Assembly (NCBI GenBank): GCA_031771865.1
Contig: JASISA010000036.1
Location: forward strand, 1,302,001-1,366,000
DNA: 64,000 bases
Source: Nothophaeocryptopus gaeumannii
Taxonomy: Eukaryota > Ascomycota > Dothideomycetes > Mycosphaerellales > Mycosphaerellaceae
Direction: 5' to 3'
The notes under the pieces were generated by a model, which worked only from the letters and a program-made list of their open reading frames with translations, made no database searches and was not told the origin of the DNA. A program made the translations under genes and the position numbers. This document shows, in pieces, positions 20,298 to 31,857 of this stretch. Each line of letters opens with the position of its first letter. The stretch's first letter is position 1.

Positions 20298-23200
20298 ATG
20301 CACAAGATCTCCAACTTCACCGGCCATGCTCGCACAGGCTGGGAGAAGGTGACACCCTCGATGGGCTTCGGCATGTCTAGACCACACCCGCAGCAAGACA
20401 ACCATATGGTGCCTACATCCAAACGCTCGCTCCCCGGCATGTCGATGAGCCCCAACCCGGCCGTGCCCGGTCATCCGATCAACTTGTCATTCAACGTGCC
20501 CTTCAATTCCAACTTGCCGGGTCCCGATAAGGAGGACATCCTATACAGCAGCACGGGGGCATATCAGAAATGGATTCATCCGGATGGAGCGGCCGCTGAT
20601 ATGCCGAACCACGCCCTTCCTGTGCACACGCGTAATGTCGAAAACCTACGCAGCTTGTGCAAGGCCCTGAGTGACGGTAGCGGCGAGCGAATCCATGCCA
20701 CCGTCACCTCATCCAAGCCGAAGCCTGTCCCGGGCATGCAACGAGGTCCGCTTACCGCGCTGGTCACGAATGTGTGCATTTCTGGCGATTCTGAAGTAGT
20801 GCACAAGATGCGGTCGAAGATCCTCAACGACACGCCCATCACACTGGTGAGTAGCTCAATATTGCAGGCCACGTGCGTGCGGCTGACACACTGGTAGCGG
20901 TGCGAGACGATCGACATCGAGCGCGACATTGTCTTTCCAAAGGGTCAGGATGGTGCCAGAGCTGACATACTGAACCATATGGACGACATTGCCGATCAGA
21001 CGAAAGCTGACATTTTTCTTCTCGAGTCCAAGGCCAAGAGAAAGGACTCGGACTCGGTCAGCTTTACCGGCGGCATGGAAAAGAGCATGGACAGCCGACT
21101 TCGGATACATGTCTATGGTGACTGCGAGAGCTCAGAGAACGCGAAGACGAGACTGCTCATCATGATTGATCAGATTCTCCAGCGTCAGGTCGACACCATC
21201 CGACTTGAACTGTCTCTGCATAACCTGATATCTGGAAGACATCGCCGGAACGTCAAACTCATTGAATCTGCCACGGGTGCTGCCATCTACTTCCCGCCCA
21301 TGTTTCCCGCGGTCTTTGCATATAGTCCACCTGGCTCTGTTCCTCTTCGAAACCGAGACGAGATCATCATCACTGGCGATAGCATGGACAACATCCTGCA
21401 GGCTAAAAAGAGGCTACACGAGTTGGTCATGGGCACGAAGACCTTCGTCAAGGATGTGCAAATCACGATGAGCAAGGTCGACTACATCCTATTGGAGCGA
21501 CTGGAGAAGATTCGTAAGATTATTGAGGCCAACGGCTCCTACGTCTTGCTCCCACCTCTTGGCAACCATAGTGGCGTTCTACGAGTTCAGGCCACGGATA
21601 TCCTCAACGTGGAACGCACCGTGCGGGAGATTATGGGTCTCGCTGGGCAGTTCTATAGCGCGTCGTGGTGGGTGACACACCCAGACCCGTCCCAGAGACA
21701 GCCGACTCCATCCGATATTCGAGCTATGCTTCCCGACATCTGCATCAACTCTGGAGCCGAGATTACCTTTGAGAAGCTCAACTTCCACATCAACGGCAGT
21801 GATGACTCCGTGAAAGCGGCTATGTCCATCATCAACACCTTACCATTTGTGAAGAAGGCGCAGTCGACTCTGCGTGTGAAGGTCGAGCTTGCCAATGAGC
21901 ACAAAGAGTTTGTCAGCGGAAAGAAGAATGGCAAGATCAACAAGATCATGAGCCAGAGCAACGTGCAGATTGTATTCGATGGCTTCAACGAGTACAACTT
22001 CTACATCGACGTTCGCGGAGCACAGTACGAGGCAACGAAGAATGGTCTGGACCTCGTTGAGCTGGAGATGCCGGCTTCGATCTCTTTCCACGTACCCGAC
22101 CAGTACCACAAACGCATCATCGGCATCGGCGGTCAGCACATCCAGCGCATCATGAAGAAGTACTCTGTCTTCGTCAAGTTCAGCAATGCCATGGATCGCG
22201 GCGGGATTGGCAAGGATGATGATGATATCAAGGTCGACAACGTGATTTGCCGCACGCCTGCTCGCAATGCCGACAATCTGGAGTTGGTCAAGCAGGAGAT
22301 CATGGATATGGTTGAAAAGGTAGATGCAGAGTTCGTGTCCGAGCACGTGCCAGTCGATCGCCTTTACCACCGTGAGCTGATTGCCCGCATGCCGGAGATT
22401 GAGGACTTGGAGAAGAAATGGAACTGCAAGATTACGTTCCCTGGTACTGAACAGGCCAGCGACATTATCACAGTCTCCGGACCTGAGTGGCAGGTGCCGC
22501 AGGCTGTTGATGAGTTTCTGGTAAGAACGAAAACTTAATCTCCAAACGCATCTGTACGCTGACAAGTGAGTAGGGCATGGTGCCAGAGACCCATGAGATT
22601 GAGTTCCCAACCTCGGACGAGCTGCGAAGCTTCCTTGCATCTGCCGACTTCCGCAACGATACTGCTCAAAAGCTCAAAGACCAATACGTGGTCGAGGTTT
22701 CGGCCAATGAACCCAAGAAAGAGAAGCAGGGTGACAACGAAGTCATCATGGAACGACTTGTTCTCAGTTATACCCGCAACAACGCAGGTGGCCTTAAGGA
22801 TGCGATCGACTTCCTTTTGCTGCCCCTGTTCGGCCGCGGACTCGACCAGAACAACGTCAAAGGTGCAATTCCTCGCCCGAAGTCGGACTCGTTTGAGGAC
22901 AACATGCCATACTTCGAGTCGAAGCTCTTGCAGCGAGCAGAGCCGCCAGTCTCAGCCGAATCGCCAACTCGTGCGAACTTCGGAGAGGAAAGCGCATCTC
23001 GTTCGATATTTGACAAGCTTCGAAAGCCTGGCAGCATGTCATCCTTCACATCGTTCATGGAACGTCGGCGGAAGACCGGATCGAACTCGCCAGCATCAAT
23101 GTTCATGCAGGCATCGAGCAATGCTTCCAAGGCTTCTCTTGTCAGCATGGAGTCCCGCGATTCAGGCTATCGCAACCCATGGAATGACTCTGGTATTGAT

Positions 23201-23599
23201 CTCGACCATGACCAGCAGAATGGTCACAACCACGCCAATAGTTGGGGCTCTTTCGGGGGGTCCTCCCGTCCGAATACCTCATCCAACTCACTATCGGGCG
23301 CCTTTGGTGAGACAAAGTTTCCTTTTGGCGCGAACGGTAACGCGTCTACGAGTTCTCTTAACGTGATACCCGGTCTCGGCATGGCCAGTGGGACCAGCGT
23401 CTCGGCGGGCGCTAGCAATGGCGGCGATGTGACACCCAAGTACGAATTTCGTGCCGATGGCACGAACAACGGGAAGGGTTCCTCCGTCGCTGCTGATGGC
23501 CAGCAACCACCGATCGCACGTCCGGCCAGTGCTGCGACCAGCACTACTTCGGCGAGTACAAATTCTGGATACCCGGCCCCTATCGGGCCTCCGCGTTGA
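20298..23599 (+). CDS. Multi-KH-domain RNA-binding protein
   Basis: Three exons (20298-20846, 20898-22520, 22574-23599), giving 1065 aa; both introns (51 and 53 nt) are GT-AG, phase 0. Several KH-like units occur: SGRHRRNVKLIESATGAAIY (about residue 295), LEKIRKIIEANGSYVLLPP, SGKKNGKINKIMSQSNVQIV, and a textbook KH with IIGIGGQHIQRIMKKY. The C-terminal 250 residues are Ser/Asn/Gly-rich and disordered. KH repeats bind single-stranded RNA; the arrangement recalls vigilin/Scp160 or Bicaudal-C type cytoplasmic mRNA regulators. The exact orthologue is unresolved. The start (MHKISNFTGHARTGW) is the first Met of the open frame, and a further upstream exon cannot be excluded. Confidence 0.9.
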
Positions 23600-24288
23600 T
23601 TGTTTTCGGGAAATCAATTTTTGGGGCATTGATTGAATTGTTATTGATTGTTTGTTTGATGTTGAGTTGACTTGATTGTTGAACGGAAAATACCCCATGT
23701 GCGACGTAGGGAAAGAAAAAGCACTGCTTCTGCGTTCTGCTGATGCTGCTTGTGCGATGGAAAGAAAGAAAGAATTACCTTGCTTTGCTTTTTGATGTTG
23801 ATCCGGGAGAATCTTTGGGGACCACAGAGATGGGGAAACGGGGATATACCACTTTGCGAGTTTTGCCAGCAAGCACGAGGTGTCGGGTTCAACTAAGGGA
23901 AGAAGCGGAGTCTTGATATTATCGATTGGGATTCATTGTCGTCGTCTTCGGTTCTTGATAGAAAGAGGCGGCAATTGTCATTCTTTTAATCAATCGTGAT
24001 GAAACGAAGGACGGACGATGGTTATGAAGCATTTTTATCTTGGCCGGAACAGCGGAATATGTAGCGTTGCTGACTGGATGTTCTTTCGCGAAGAGATACG
24101 GCCGGCACGCAGACTACTGGCGGCCTTTTGATATACAGTGGATAGACACGGACGTATCTTATCACAGACTCGACTCAACTCACCCTCCACCTTTACAATC
24201 CTCATATCTTGCTGTCAATGCTCAGCCTCCTTCCATGGTGGCGTGAAAACAGAAGCAATATCAAATCGTTCACGCTGACTACTCTCCT
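23600..24288. other. convergent intergenic
   Basis: T-rich 3' region of the KH gene (tracts of TTGATTG around 23620-23680) and the 3' side of the SDR gene. No gene. Confidence 0.45.
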
Positions 24289-25273
24289 CTAAGTGAAGAT
24301 AATCCCACCATCCACAATCTGCGTCTGTCCAGTCACATAATCACTATCCCGACTCGCCAAAAAGCTCACCAATTTCGCGACATCCTCCGGTGTGCTCGTC
24401 CTCTTCAGCGCAATCAATTCTCCCGAATACTTGGCAATCGTATCTCCCTTCTTGGCACCTGTCTTCTCCCCCAGTTTCTCGTCTATGAGATCCCACATTG
24501 CGGTTCCGACAATTCCGGGGGCGTAGGCGTTTGCGGTTATGTTGTGTTCGGCCATTTCCATTGCGTAGGCTTGGGTTAGGCCGCGGACGGCCCATTTGGT
24601 GGCGGAGTAGTGTGAGAGGAGGGCGAAGGGTTTGAAGCCGACTATGGAGGAGCACTGGATGAAGTTCAGTAACAAGCAATAGACAGATGGGGTGATGTAT
24701 GTATGTATGTATGTATGGACTGACTCCGATGAGCTTTCCCGGAGTATCAGGTTTACAATTCCCCTGCTTGATCAATTGTTTCGCGGCGGCTTGATAGCAG
24801 TTCTGGACGCCGAAGACGTTTACGGCGAACATGTTTTGGAAATCTTGCTCGGTTAGTTCGAGGAGGGGTTTTACTTGGGCGATTCCGGCGTTGGCGATCA
24901 TGGTGTCTAGGGGTCCTAGAGCGTCTACGGTGGATTGGATCATGGCCTCGACTTCGGAGAGTTTGGTTACGTCGGCGAGGGTGATGTGGGATTTTCGACC
25001 TGGGGAGAGTGGAGGTTCAGTATCTGTTGTGGGTGTGGGAGGTCTCGCGGTCTTGGTGGTCTCTACCGATTTTCTGGACTTCTTGGGCCACTTCTTCGGC
25101 GCCATTTTTGTTGGCTTGTATGTCGTTGATGGCGATATCGTAGCCGTCTTGGGCCAGGCGGATGGCGATCGCGCGGCCAATTCCTCGGCTCGAGCCTGTG
25201 ATGAGTGCGACTCTGCTGGAAGGGCTGTAAGATATTGGTCGTATTGATGGTATATGACAGATGCTGACCCCAT
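24289..25273 (-). CDS. Short-chain dehydrogenase/reductase (acetoin/diacetyl reductase-like)
   Basis: Proposed four exons on the minus strand: 25269-25273, 25067-25224, 24725-24999 and 24289-24654 (267 aa). The cofactor loop is TGSSRGIGRAIA, followed by NAG (IANAGIA) and the catalytic YSATK, with SSIV supplying the Ser. The C-terminal GQTQIVDGGIIFT is typical. The family reduces small ketones with NAD(P)H. Two proposed introns begin with GTCAGC/GTCAGT (25225-25268, 24655-24724), a rare but acceptable 5' site; 25000-25066 begins GTAGAG. The first exon would be only ATGGG, giving MGPSSRVALITG. An alternative is an unspliced frame from 25409 with a long basic leader. The catalytic core is certain; the N-terminus is not. 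Confidence 0.83.
24697..24717. repeat. GTAT microsatellite in SDR intron
   Basis: About five copies of the tetranucleotide GTAT (plus strand) lie inside the proposed third intron of the SDR gene. Confidence 0.8.
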
Positions 25274-26395
25274 TTTGAAGACCCAGAGAGCTTTTGAAGT
25301 GCTTGGAGGTATACCAATGCTTTGTGATGCTTGTGATCAACCGAGTCACGGACCAAAGATCCCTCTTCGTGAGTCTTGTGGTCTTTGCGAGGGAAAGGAG
25401 AGCTGCCAAAGGTACGAAATCAGAAGAAATGACTTCTTGCTTCTTATATGGGTTTGCTGTGGAAAGTCAACGGAAAAGATCAAGCCGTGACCTACGTCTC
25501 GGAGCATTGAGCGCCAGTGTAGGTACTCCTCACGCGGAGCAGTCAACTCCTCATCTTGACGCCGAAACAGCATGACGCACGCTATAGAAACGCCCCCTCG
25601 TGAGCATCTTCTCCGCCTCACCGAGCTCTTGGGACTACGATGGAACGCGGAGTGACGCCGCATGAGCAGAGCTGTTTGGAAGCGGAGGAGGAGGAGGAGA
25701 ATTGGGAGGAGAGCTTCCGAGCTGTTCTCGCCCTGACGCTGCTTCCGCATTAGGAAATGAAAGCCTCCGATCCGGGAGCAGGCGTAGTACAGGGGACCCG
25801 TGCGTGATCATTTTGCCTTACTTCTTCTCTACGCGCTCGCGTTCCATTTCCCTTCTATGTTTTCTGTCAAACACGACTTGTATCTCTATCTATTGCTGTC
25901 CAATCCGCGACGGGAGATGTCAAAGCCCTGTCGAGACATGCCCTCAACTCACAGGCGGTTGAGGCAAACCAAGAGGGCCATGTCCACAGCCCTGGCACTT
26001 GCGATAGAAGAAGACAAGTGTGTTGGGATACGGCATGTCGAGGGAGCCATTTGGTTGAATCTGGAGTTCCAGGCATACTTCAAAGGCGTGGGCTATATAG
26101 AGAACCTGCGTTCTTATTAGTGAGATAGCGAAGAGGTGAGAGCAATGCTAAAGACAACTCTCCTCAAGCAGTTGACCTTCTACTAACGTTCTTGGGTCTT
26201 CTCCAGATTGTCCTCCTCTCAGCACGCGCGTTGGTTCACGTGATATACATAAGAGCATGCGAAGCAATCTGTCCGCTGAGCGGATTGGGTAATTCACCCT
26301 TTGTGGGGAGCTGCATCTTGCGTCAGGTTTTCTTCCCGTGCTATCTTCCTACGGCCTACGCTGCTCCAGATCACGCTTTCCAAAGATCCTTTGTG
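25274..26395. other. divergent intergenic, SDR / SRPK-like kinase
   Basis: About 1.1 kb with only unconvincing ORFs on both strands. Presumed to carry both promoters. Confidence 0.4.
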
Positions 26396-27859
26396 ATGTT
26401 TCAACGCCGTCTGCACTCCTGCCGTCGTTTCTGCGTCGAACGCCCCACTTGCAAACGATTCTCCACAATGGCAAACGTGAACAGCCCAGAACTGATCGAG
26501 GAACATACTTTGCTGCAATACCCCCAGAGAACATACTTTCCTGTACGCATAGGCGACCGTCTTGTGGACCGTTACAGTGTCATTACGAAGCTAGGCTTCG
26601 GTGCATATTCGACAGTGTGGCTCGCCCGAGATGAACAGTTCGTCAGATCATAGCGCACTTACAGTATTATTCTGCGCACTTCGACTAATAGCAAACTAGG
26701 ACAAACAATTACGCTTCCGTCAAGATCTTTGTAGAAGATGACAGCGATACATCCCCAGTCTTAAACGAGATTAAAACTGTCCACCATATTAAAAGCTGCT
26801 CTAGGGATCATAGCGGCTCAACTATTGCTCGCCTTCCGTACGATATGTTTAAACTTGACGGTCCTACCGGACAACATTACGGCATTGCATCAACTCCTCA
26901 GGGCTGCAGTCTTTGGGCGCTCCGACACATGTTTCCAAACGACCGACTGCCCAAAGAGTTTGTCTGGGCCGCTATTCGCTGCTTACTAGGCTGCGTCAAT
27001 TGGCTGTACCTCGACTGCAATTTGATACACACAGGTGAGCATTGAATACGCCGGCCTTGACCGAAGCGGGTTCTACCACTGACTATCAAAGTTTCAGAAA
27101 TTACGACACAGAATATCCTAACCCAAGCGGTAAACAATGACCAATTTGCAGCTATGGAGCGCGAAGAGATGCTCAGTCCCAGTGTTCCTGTGATGGACAA
27201 CGGCTACCCTATTTACCGGTCTCGTGGAGGGCCACAGAGTATTCGCGATCTCACAGGACTAGCATATCTTACCGACTTTGGATCAACACGAGTTGCAAGC
27301 GAGCCGCAAACAGACTGGTGGATGCCCGACACGTACCGTGCGCCTGAAGTGTTAATGGGTGTTTCATGGGGTTGTCAGGTGGATGTTTGGTCAATTGGCA
27401 TCATGGTAAGCATCTTCACCGCCACGCGCTACATGTGTGTCCTCTTTCTCACCGTACGCAGGCCCTTGAACTTCTTGAAGGCCGCAATCTCTTCGAACCC
27501 CTTGACATGGTGAACCACCAATATGTGCTGCCTGTAGCAATTGCGCAATATATCGCAGTCCTCGGGGATCCGCCTTTATGGATAATTCGGGAAAGCGGGA
27601 ACCCTTTCGTTCCGACGCTATTCGATGCTGAAGGCGGGTCTTGTCCAGAACTTGAGGAAGTTGGCACTACAGCTAACGGCATCTAGGACGGTGGATCTCT
27701 GATGTTCCAATCCCAAACTTTTCTCTTGAAGATTGGGTGACGGCGGTTCCTGCTGGTGAGGACAAAGATAGGTTCATACGGTTCATGCGCAGAATTCTGG
27801 TCTGGGACGCAATGCAGAGGGCGACCTCGTCGGACCTGTTTCTAGAGTTCCTGGATTAG
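26396..27859 (+). CDS. SRPK-like protein kinase with altered catalytic loop (possible pseudokinase)
   Basis: Five exons (26396-26637, 26700-27034, 27098-27405, 27462-27633, 27687-27859), giving 409 aa. The glycine loop LGFGAYSTVWLA, ATP lysine (ASVK, about Lys89), DFG (LTDFGST, about Asp252), RAPEV and DVWSIG are all present, matching the expanded fungal SRPK-like family. Their usual catalytic loop is HTDxxPxNIL; here splicing gives HTEITTQNIL, so the catalytic Asp is Glu (193) and the following Lys/Pro positions are Thr. That suggests weak or absent phosphotransfer (inference). The last intron (27634-27686) starts GC rather than GT but ends GCTAAC...CTAG and keeps the frame. The start at 26396 gives the RFST...IEE leader I associate with the family. 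Confidence 0.85.
27634..27686 (+). other. GC-AG intron in the kinase gene
   Basis: 53 nt, 5' GCGGGT, branch GCTAAC, 3' CTAG. Removal joins DAEG to RWISDVPIP in frame. Without removal the frame stops at 27684-27686, so either it is spliced or the gene is broken. Confidence 0.6.
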
Positions 27860-28274
27860 AATACAAGGAATAGCCAAGAGCGCATTCTGGCATGCCCTCC
27901 ACCGAAGACATAGCGGTATTCTCACAAAACGTGAACTCTTGAGGTTGGTCTTGTCACGTGCCATTTATATAGCTATTTCCTTTACTTCTTTCTTTTACAT
28001 GATAGTATAGTCTTGAGTAGGCCTGATTTCTCATCGCTTATTAGTTCTAAGATAATATCTAGTAGTAGTAAGTTAATAGTAAAGTACTAATAATATTACT
28101 ATACCAGGGATATCACTATGCTATATAAAAGACTGTATGTCACGATGTGTGGGTGTGGGAAGCTAACTTGAGCAATCGGAAGTGAATGATTGGGCACGAG
28201 GCCCCCGCTGTGACCATTGCTTCTCAGGCGCGTCTCCCAGACCGCGTCGAACATCGCATATCGGATCGCACATC
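27860..28274. other. intergenic with AT-rich block
   Basis: No gene. From about 27960 to 28140 the DNA is strongly AT-rich (runs such as TAGTAGTAGTAAGTTAATAG and ACTAATAATATTACTATA), unlike the GC-balanced surroundings. It may be a degenerate repeat. Confidence 0.6.
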
Positions 28275-29593
28275 ATGTCGCGAGGGATGGCGCAACGAAG
28301 CCTGACGCTGACCGAGGAGCTCGAGAAGTTGGAGCAGCAGATCACATTGACACTGCAGGAGATCGACAGCAACTTCAGCAAGGCTCATCGCATCGTCACG
28401 AGCAGCATCTTGCCCGTCGTCGAGGACTATGCGAAGCACAGCAATGATGTCTGGGAGGGCTCAAAGGTGAGATGTTTCACATGGGTGTCTTTGGAAAAGA
28501 GGTGGTACTGACATATGGGCAGTTCTGGAAGCAGTTTTTCGAGGCTTCTGCCAATGTCTCGCTGTCAGGATACGAAGAGGGTGGAAACGAAGACACTACG
28601 CATACCGAAACCACGCAATCCTTCCAGACGCCCACAGATCACGACGATAGCACAGTGACCGGCGCGTACCCGCAAGAGCCAGACGATGAAGAGTTTAGTG
28701 TAGAGTCACCAACCCAGGTCACAGGCGTACAGAGCACACCGAAACTCACACCCTCAACCAGCAAGAAAACAAACGGCACAGCAAGAGGAGGCTCGAGCAG
28801 GCCGACGTCTTCGTACAGATCGCCCTCGCCGAGGAAGTATACTGGCAGAAACCGTCCTGCCTTGGATCAGTCTCCCGAGGAGCCAAGCACGCCTCGCATG
28901 AGTGCTGGAGCAGAACTGGATTCGTCGCCATTCAATCCAGAGTCGGCAGCGCATCCATCTGCGTTTAGGACACAGAATCACGATCCTCTCATGCATCGCG
29001 TGCTTGACAAGAATTACCGCGTCCAGGCCACTCCAATGACGCAACGCAAGCAACAGCGACAAGCACCTGCACCAAAGGCTGCTACAACTGCAACAGCCAC
29101 CAAGAGATCTTCGTGGGACGATTCGCCGCAGTCTTCACCAGAAATATCTGCCCCACAGCTGCGGAGCGAGATGTTTTCGCCCGTCAAGACTGGTCCTAGA
29201 ACACCAGGTGTCTCCGTCTTGACCCCAGCGCACAAGAAGACTGGGCCGCCTCCACCGACAACATCAACTGGCAAGCAGCTCTTCTCGGCGCAAGATAAAG
29301 CATACACGGCGACCAAGGATAGGACTCGTGCAAGCCACATCTTTGAAGACAGCGACGAGGACGACTATCTGGCCGACATGAGCCCTCCAAAAACCATGCA
29401 ATTTCATGTGCCTCAGTCTCGACTTGTACAGACACCTGCCCGAGAAGCGAGCAGGAAGATTGTGGACGACATACTTCTGACTGCAGGGGCGGATGCCACT
29501 GATGATATCGAAGGCGACGACTCCATTCAATTCGAAATTCCCAGCCCCAGTGTGGTCAGGGCTGCTTACGACGTAGAAGACGATACCTTTTAG
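28275..29593 (+). CDS. ask1: DASH/Dam1 complex subunit ASK1
   Basis: Two exons (28275-28466, 28523-29593) around a 56-nt GTGAGA...GGCAG intron; 420 aa. The conserved N-terminal ASK1 domain is clear: LTLTEELEKLEQQITLTLQE, HRIVTSSILPVVEDYAKHS, then across the junction WEGSK/FWKQFFEASANVSLSGYEE. The rest is disordered and rich in Ser-Pro and Thr-Pro sites, as expected for a CDK/Aurora-regulated kinetochore protein, ending with a conserved acidic tail (ASRKIVDDILLTAG...). DASH couples kinetochores to spindle microtubules in fungi. The start at 28275 precedes the domain; an in-frame Met at 28182 gives an implausible Cys/Arg-rich leader. Confidence 0.95.
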
Positions 29594-29968
29594 GAGGCAA
29601 GTGCTTCGCTTATTCACTTTGTTGGAGCACAAGTTGGAACATGGGACTTACATCTTATGTGCATCGACCCCTTGTGGACGCCGGAGATTGCTCCCTCAAG
29701 GAATACGAGATTTATCGTGCACAGTCCTTTCCTCCAACACTTTCCGACCTGATCCAAAAAGGAACTGCTGCCGGCGCCATCTCATCTGCCAAGCATGGGA
29801 TCTAATGACCGTTGCAGATGACCGTTGAATCCGAGCGCCCGCTCGGACGGTGAACGGGTGATCGTCCAAAATTCTCCTAGATTGCGGCAGTTGAGCTTTG
29901 GCCTACCGTTCTGGAGTTTGGCGTCTTCAAGCGCAGGCCTCTTCCGATGGCTTGATATGGCGTCTGTT
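29594..29968. other. convergent intergenic
   Basis: Between ASK1 and the 3' end of the MFS gene; no gene recognised. Confidence 0.4.
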
Positions 29969-31857
29969 TCATCGCTGTACGACAAGCATGCGTGGAGGCT
30001 GGAGCACAGTTACCTGTTGTATTTTGCGTGAATGGCACTCACGAGCGTGGCCTTGTGTACAAAGATGTACAGCATTCGTAGTGTACGGGCTACGTAGTGT
30101 ATCTGAACTCTGGATGCCGGTATCCAAGCTGGCTTTCAGCACATACTGCAGACGATACTCCCTTTTGCCGGATCTTCTGGCCTTGTTCTCCCACGCAATG
30201 TACGCAATGTTACTGAAGGTCACGATCAGGCTCAGCCCAATAGCGCCTAGGTTAATGGCGTGTCCGGTTGCGTACTCTGGGGCATCGTTGGCCAGGTATG
30301 TAAATGTGGCAACGAATGCTCCCTGTATCCCGGTCAGCACCCTCGTTGATCTGGAAGACAGCAAAAACTTACGCAATTATCGATCGCGACTTGGAAGCCT
30401 AGTCCGGTGGCTTTCACTGTATGCGGCGCCAGGTTGGAGAGCCATGCAAGCACGAGCGGAGAACACGGAAATGCTCCCGCTGCAATGAAGAAGGTCCCAG
30501 CGTACTTGACGGCGTTCTGATCACTGGCCAGCTGCATGATGTACCCGACTGCAGCGATAAGAAGCCCGATGGCAATCAAAGGGCCACGCATCTTGATCCT
30601 GTCGCTCGTCCAAGCAAAGGCAATAACCATCAAAAACGCCAGGAAGTTTGGAGGCACAGTGAATAGCTGCGCAGTCACGTTGGTGTATCCAAGCCCTTTG
30701 ATGATGCTCGGCAAGAACAGCGAATAGCTGTAGATGGGCACCAAGATGAGAAAGAAATTGATGCTCATCGCGATTGTGTTCACGTTGAGGAGGGCAAAGC
30801 GGACCTAAGACTCGTCAGCAATGACCTCTTTGGTGGAGACTCGAGAGCGGCCCTCTACCTCTTGCCAGTTGAAGTGCTCTTCCTCTACTCGATCGGAAGC
30901 TGTGGCACCCTGCAGATCGACTCGCAGCCTGTGCGCGGCCAGCCATTGCTCGCGCTCGGTCAAGAACCGAGCAGCTCCGGGCGTGTCTGGGAGGAAGAAG
31001 AAGGCCACCATCGCCACGACCACTGTAATGGATCCCTCGACGAACTACGTCAATGGTCAGCATAACCACTTCATATTCCACTGTCTTGGGCATTTCGTAC
31101 GAAGATCCATGGCCAACCATCGTAGCCTCCATACGATATCTGCGCCAGCCCAGTAGCCAGCAGTCCACCAAACGCACCCGATAATGGCGCAGCGCAATAG
31201 AACACGCCCAACCGGAACATCAGCTGATGCCTCTTGTAGAACATACTGAGATAGAGAATGATGCCTCCAAACATTCCTCCCTCGCAAGCTCCAAGTAGCA
31301 GACGACAAGCTATGAGACCCCCATAGCTCTTGACTGCTCCCATGCATGTGCCTACAATTCCCCAGGCCATGGCAAGAATTGGGAGGTACTTGCCGCCGCC
31401 TACGATCTTGAGGAGCCAGTTGCTTGGGATGTCGAGGAGCACGTATAGGATGTAAAACACTGTGAGGGCTACATTGTACTTGTTGCCTATCAGATGCAGG
31501 TCATCGACTAGGCCGTCGAGTTTGGCATTTCCTAGGTTTTTATATCTGTGTGAGCTTCGTGGGTCATTTTTTCTCTGGATTGTGTGTGTGAGTGGCTTAC
31601 CAATGTTGCTTCGGTCGATGAAAGCCACTGGGTGAAGGGTCAGTACAAGAGAGGTGGTCGAATATTGTCTGGTTGGGGAGAAACTTACACAGCCAGAGCA
31701 AGAAAATCCAAGGCAAGATATGAAAATCAAGCTTGCGAGTGATTCTCTTGTCATCGGCTGAATCGACTTCTTCGAATGCGACTGCAGCCGTCGTCTTTTC
31801 TTCTTCTAGTCTCTCTGATGAGACTGTCTTCTCTTCTAATGCACTCATGGTTGGCAT
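29969..31857 (-). CDS. MFS transporter, anion:cation symporter (Dal5/Tna1-like) family, C-terminus frameshifted
   Basis: Six exons on the minus strand (31689-31857, 31601-31627, 31101-31531, 30859-31044, 30373-30804, 29969-30322), 532 aa. Typical family blocks are WLLAFIDRSNIGNAKLDGL, IPSNWLLK, ACEGGMFGGIILYLS, FFLPDTP and YATGHAINLGAIGLSL, with about 12 membrane helices. Members import organic acids such as allantoate, nicotinate or pantothenate with protons; the substrate here is unknown. Exon 2 is only 27 nt. The family usually ends in LGYRHPxFRY; here that ending (LGYRHPEFRYTT, stop 30090-30092) is present but one phase away. The reading frame instead continues through about 59 unrelated residues. 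Either a recent indel or a sequence error lies around 30129-30160. Confidence 0.88.
30090..30128 (-). pseudogene. out-of-frame remnant of the MFS C-terminus
   Basis: The minus strand reads LGYRHPEFRYTT followed by a stop, the standard family ending, in a frame not reached by the upstream exons. Confidence 0.65.

Noticed and set aside
28182..28274. Upstream in-frame Met for ASK1
   Set aside because: Adds a Cys/Arg/Pro-rich leader unlike ASK1; 28275 is directly before the conserved domain.
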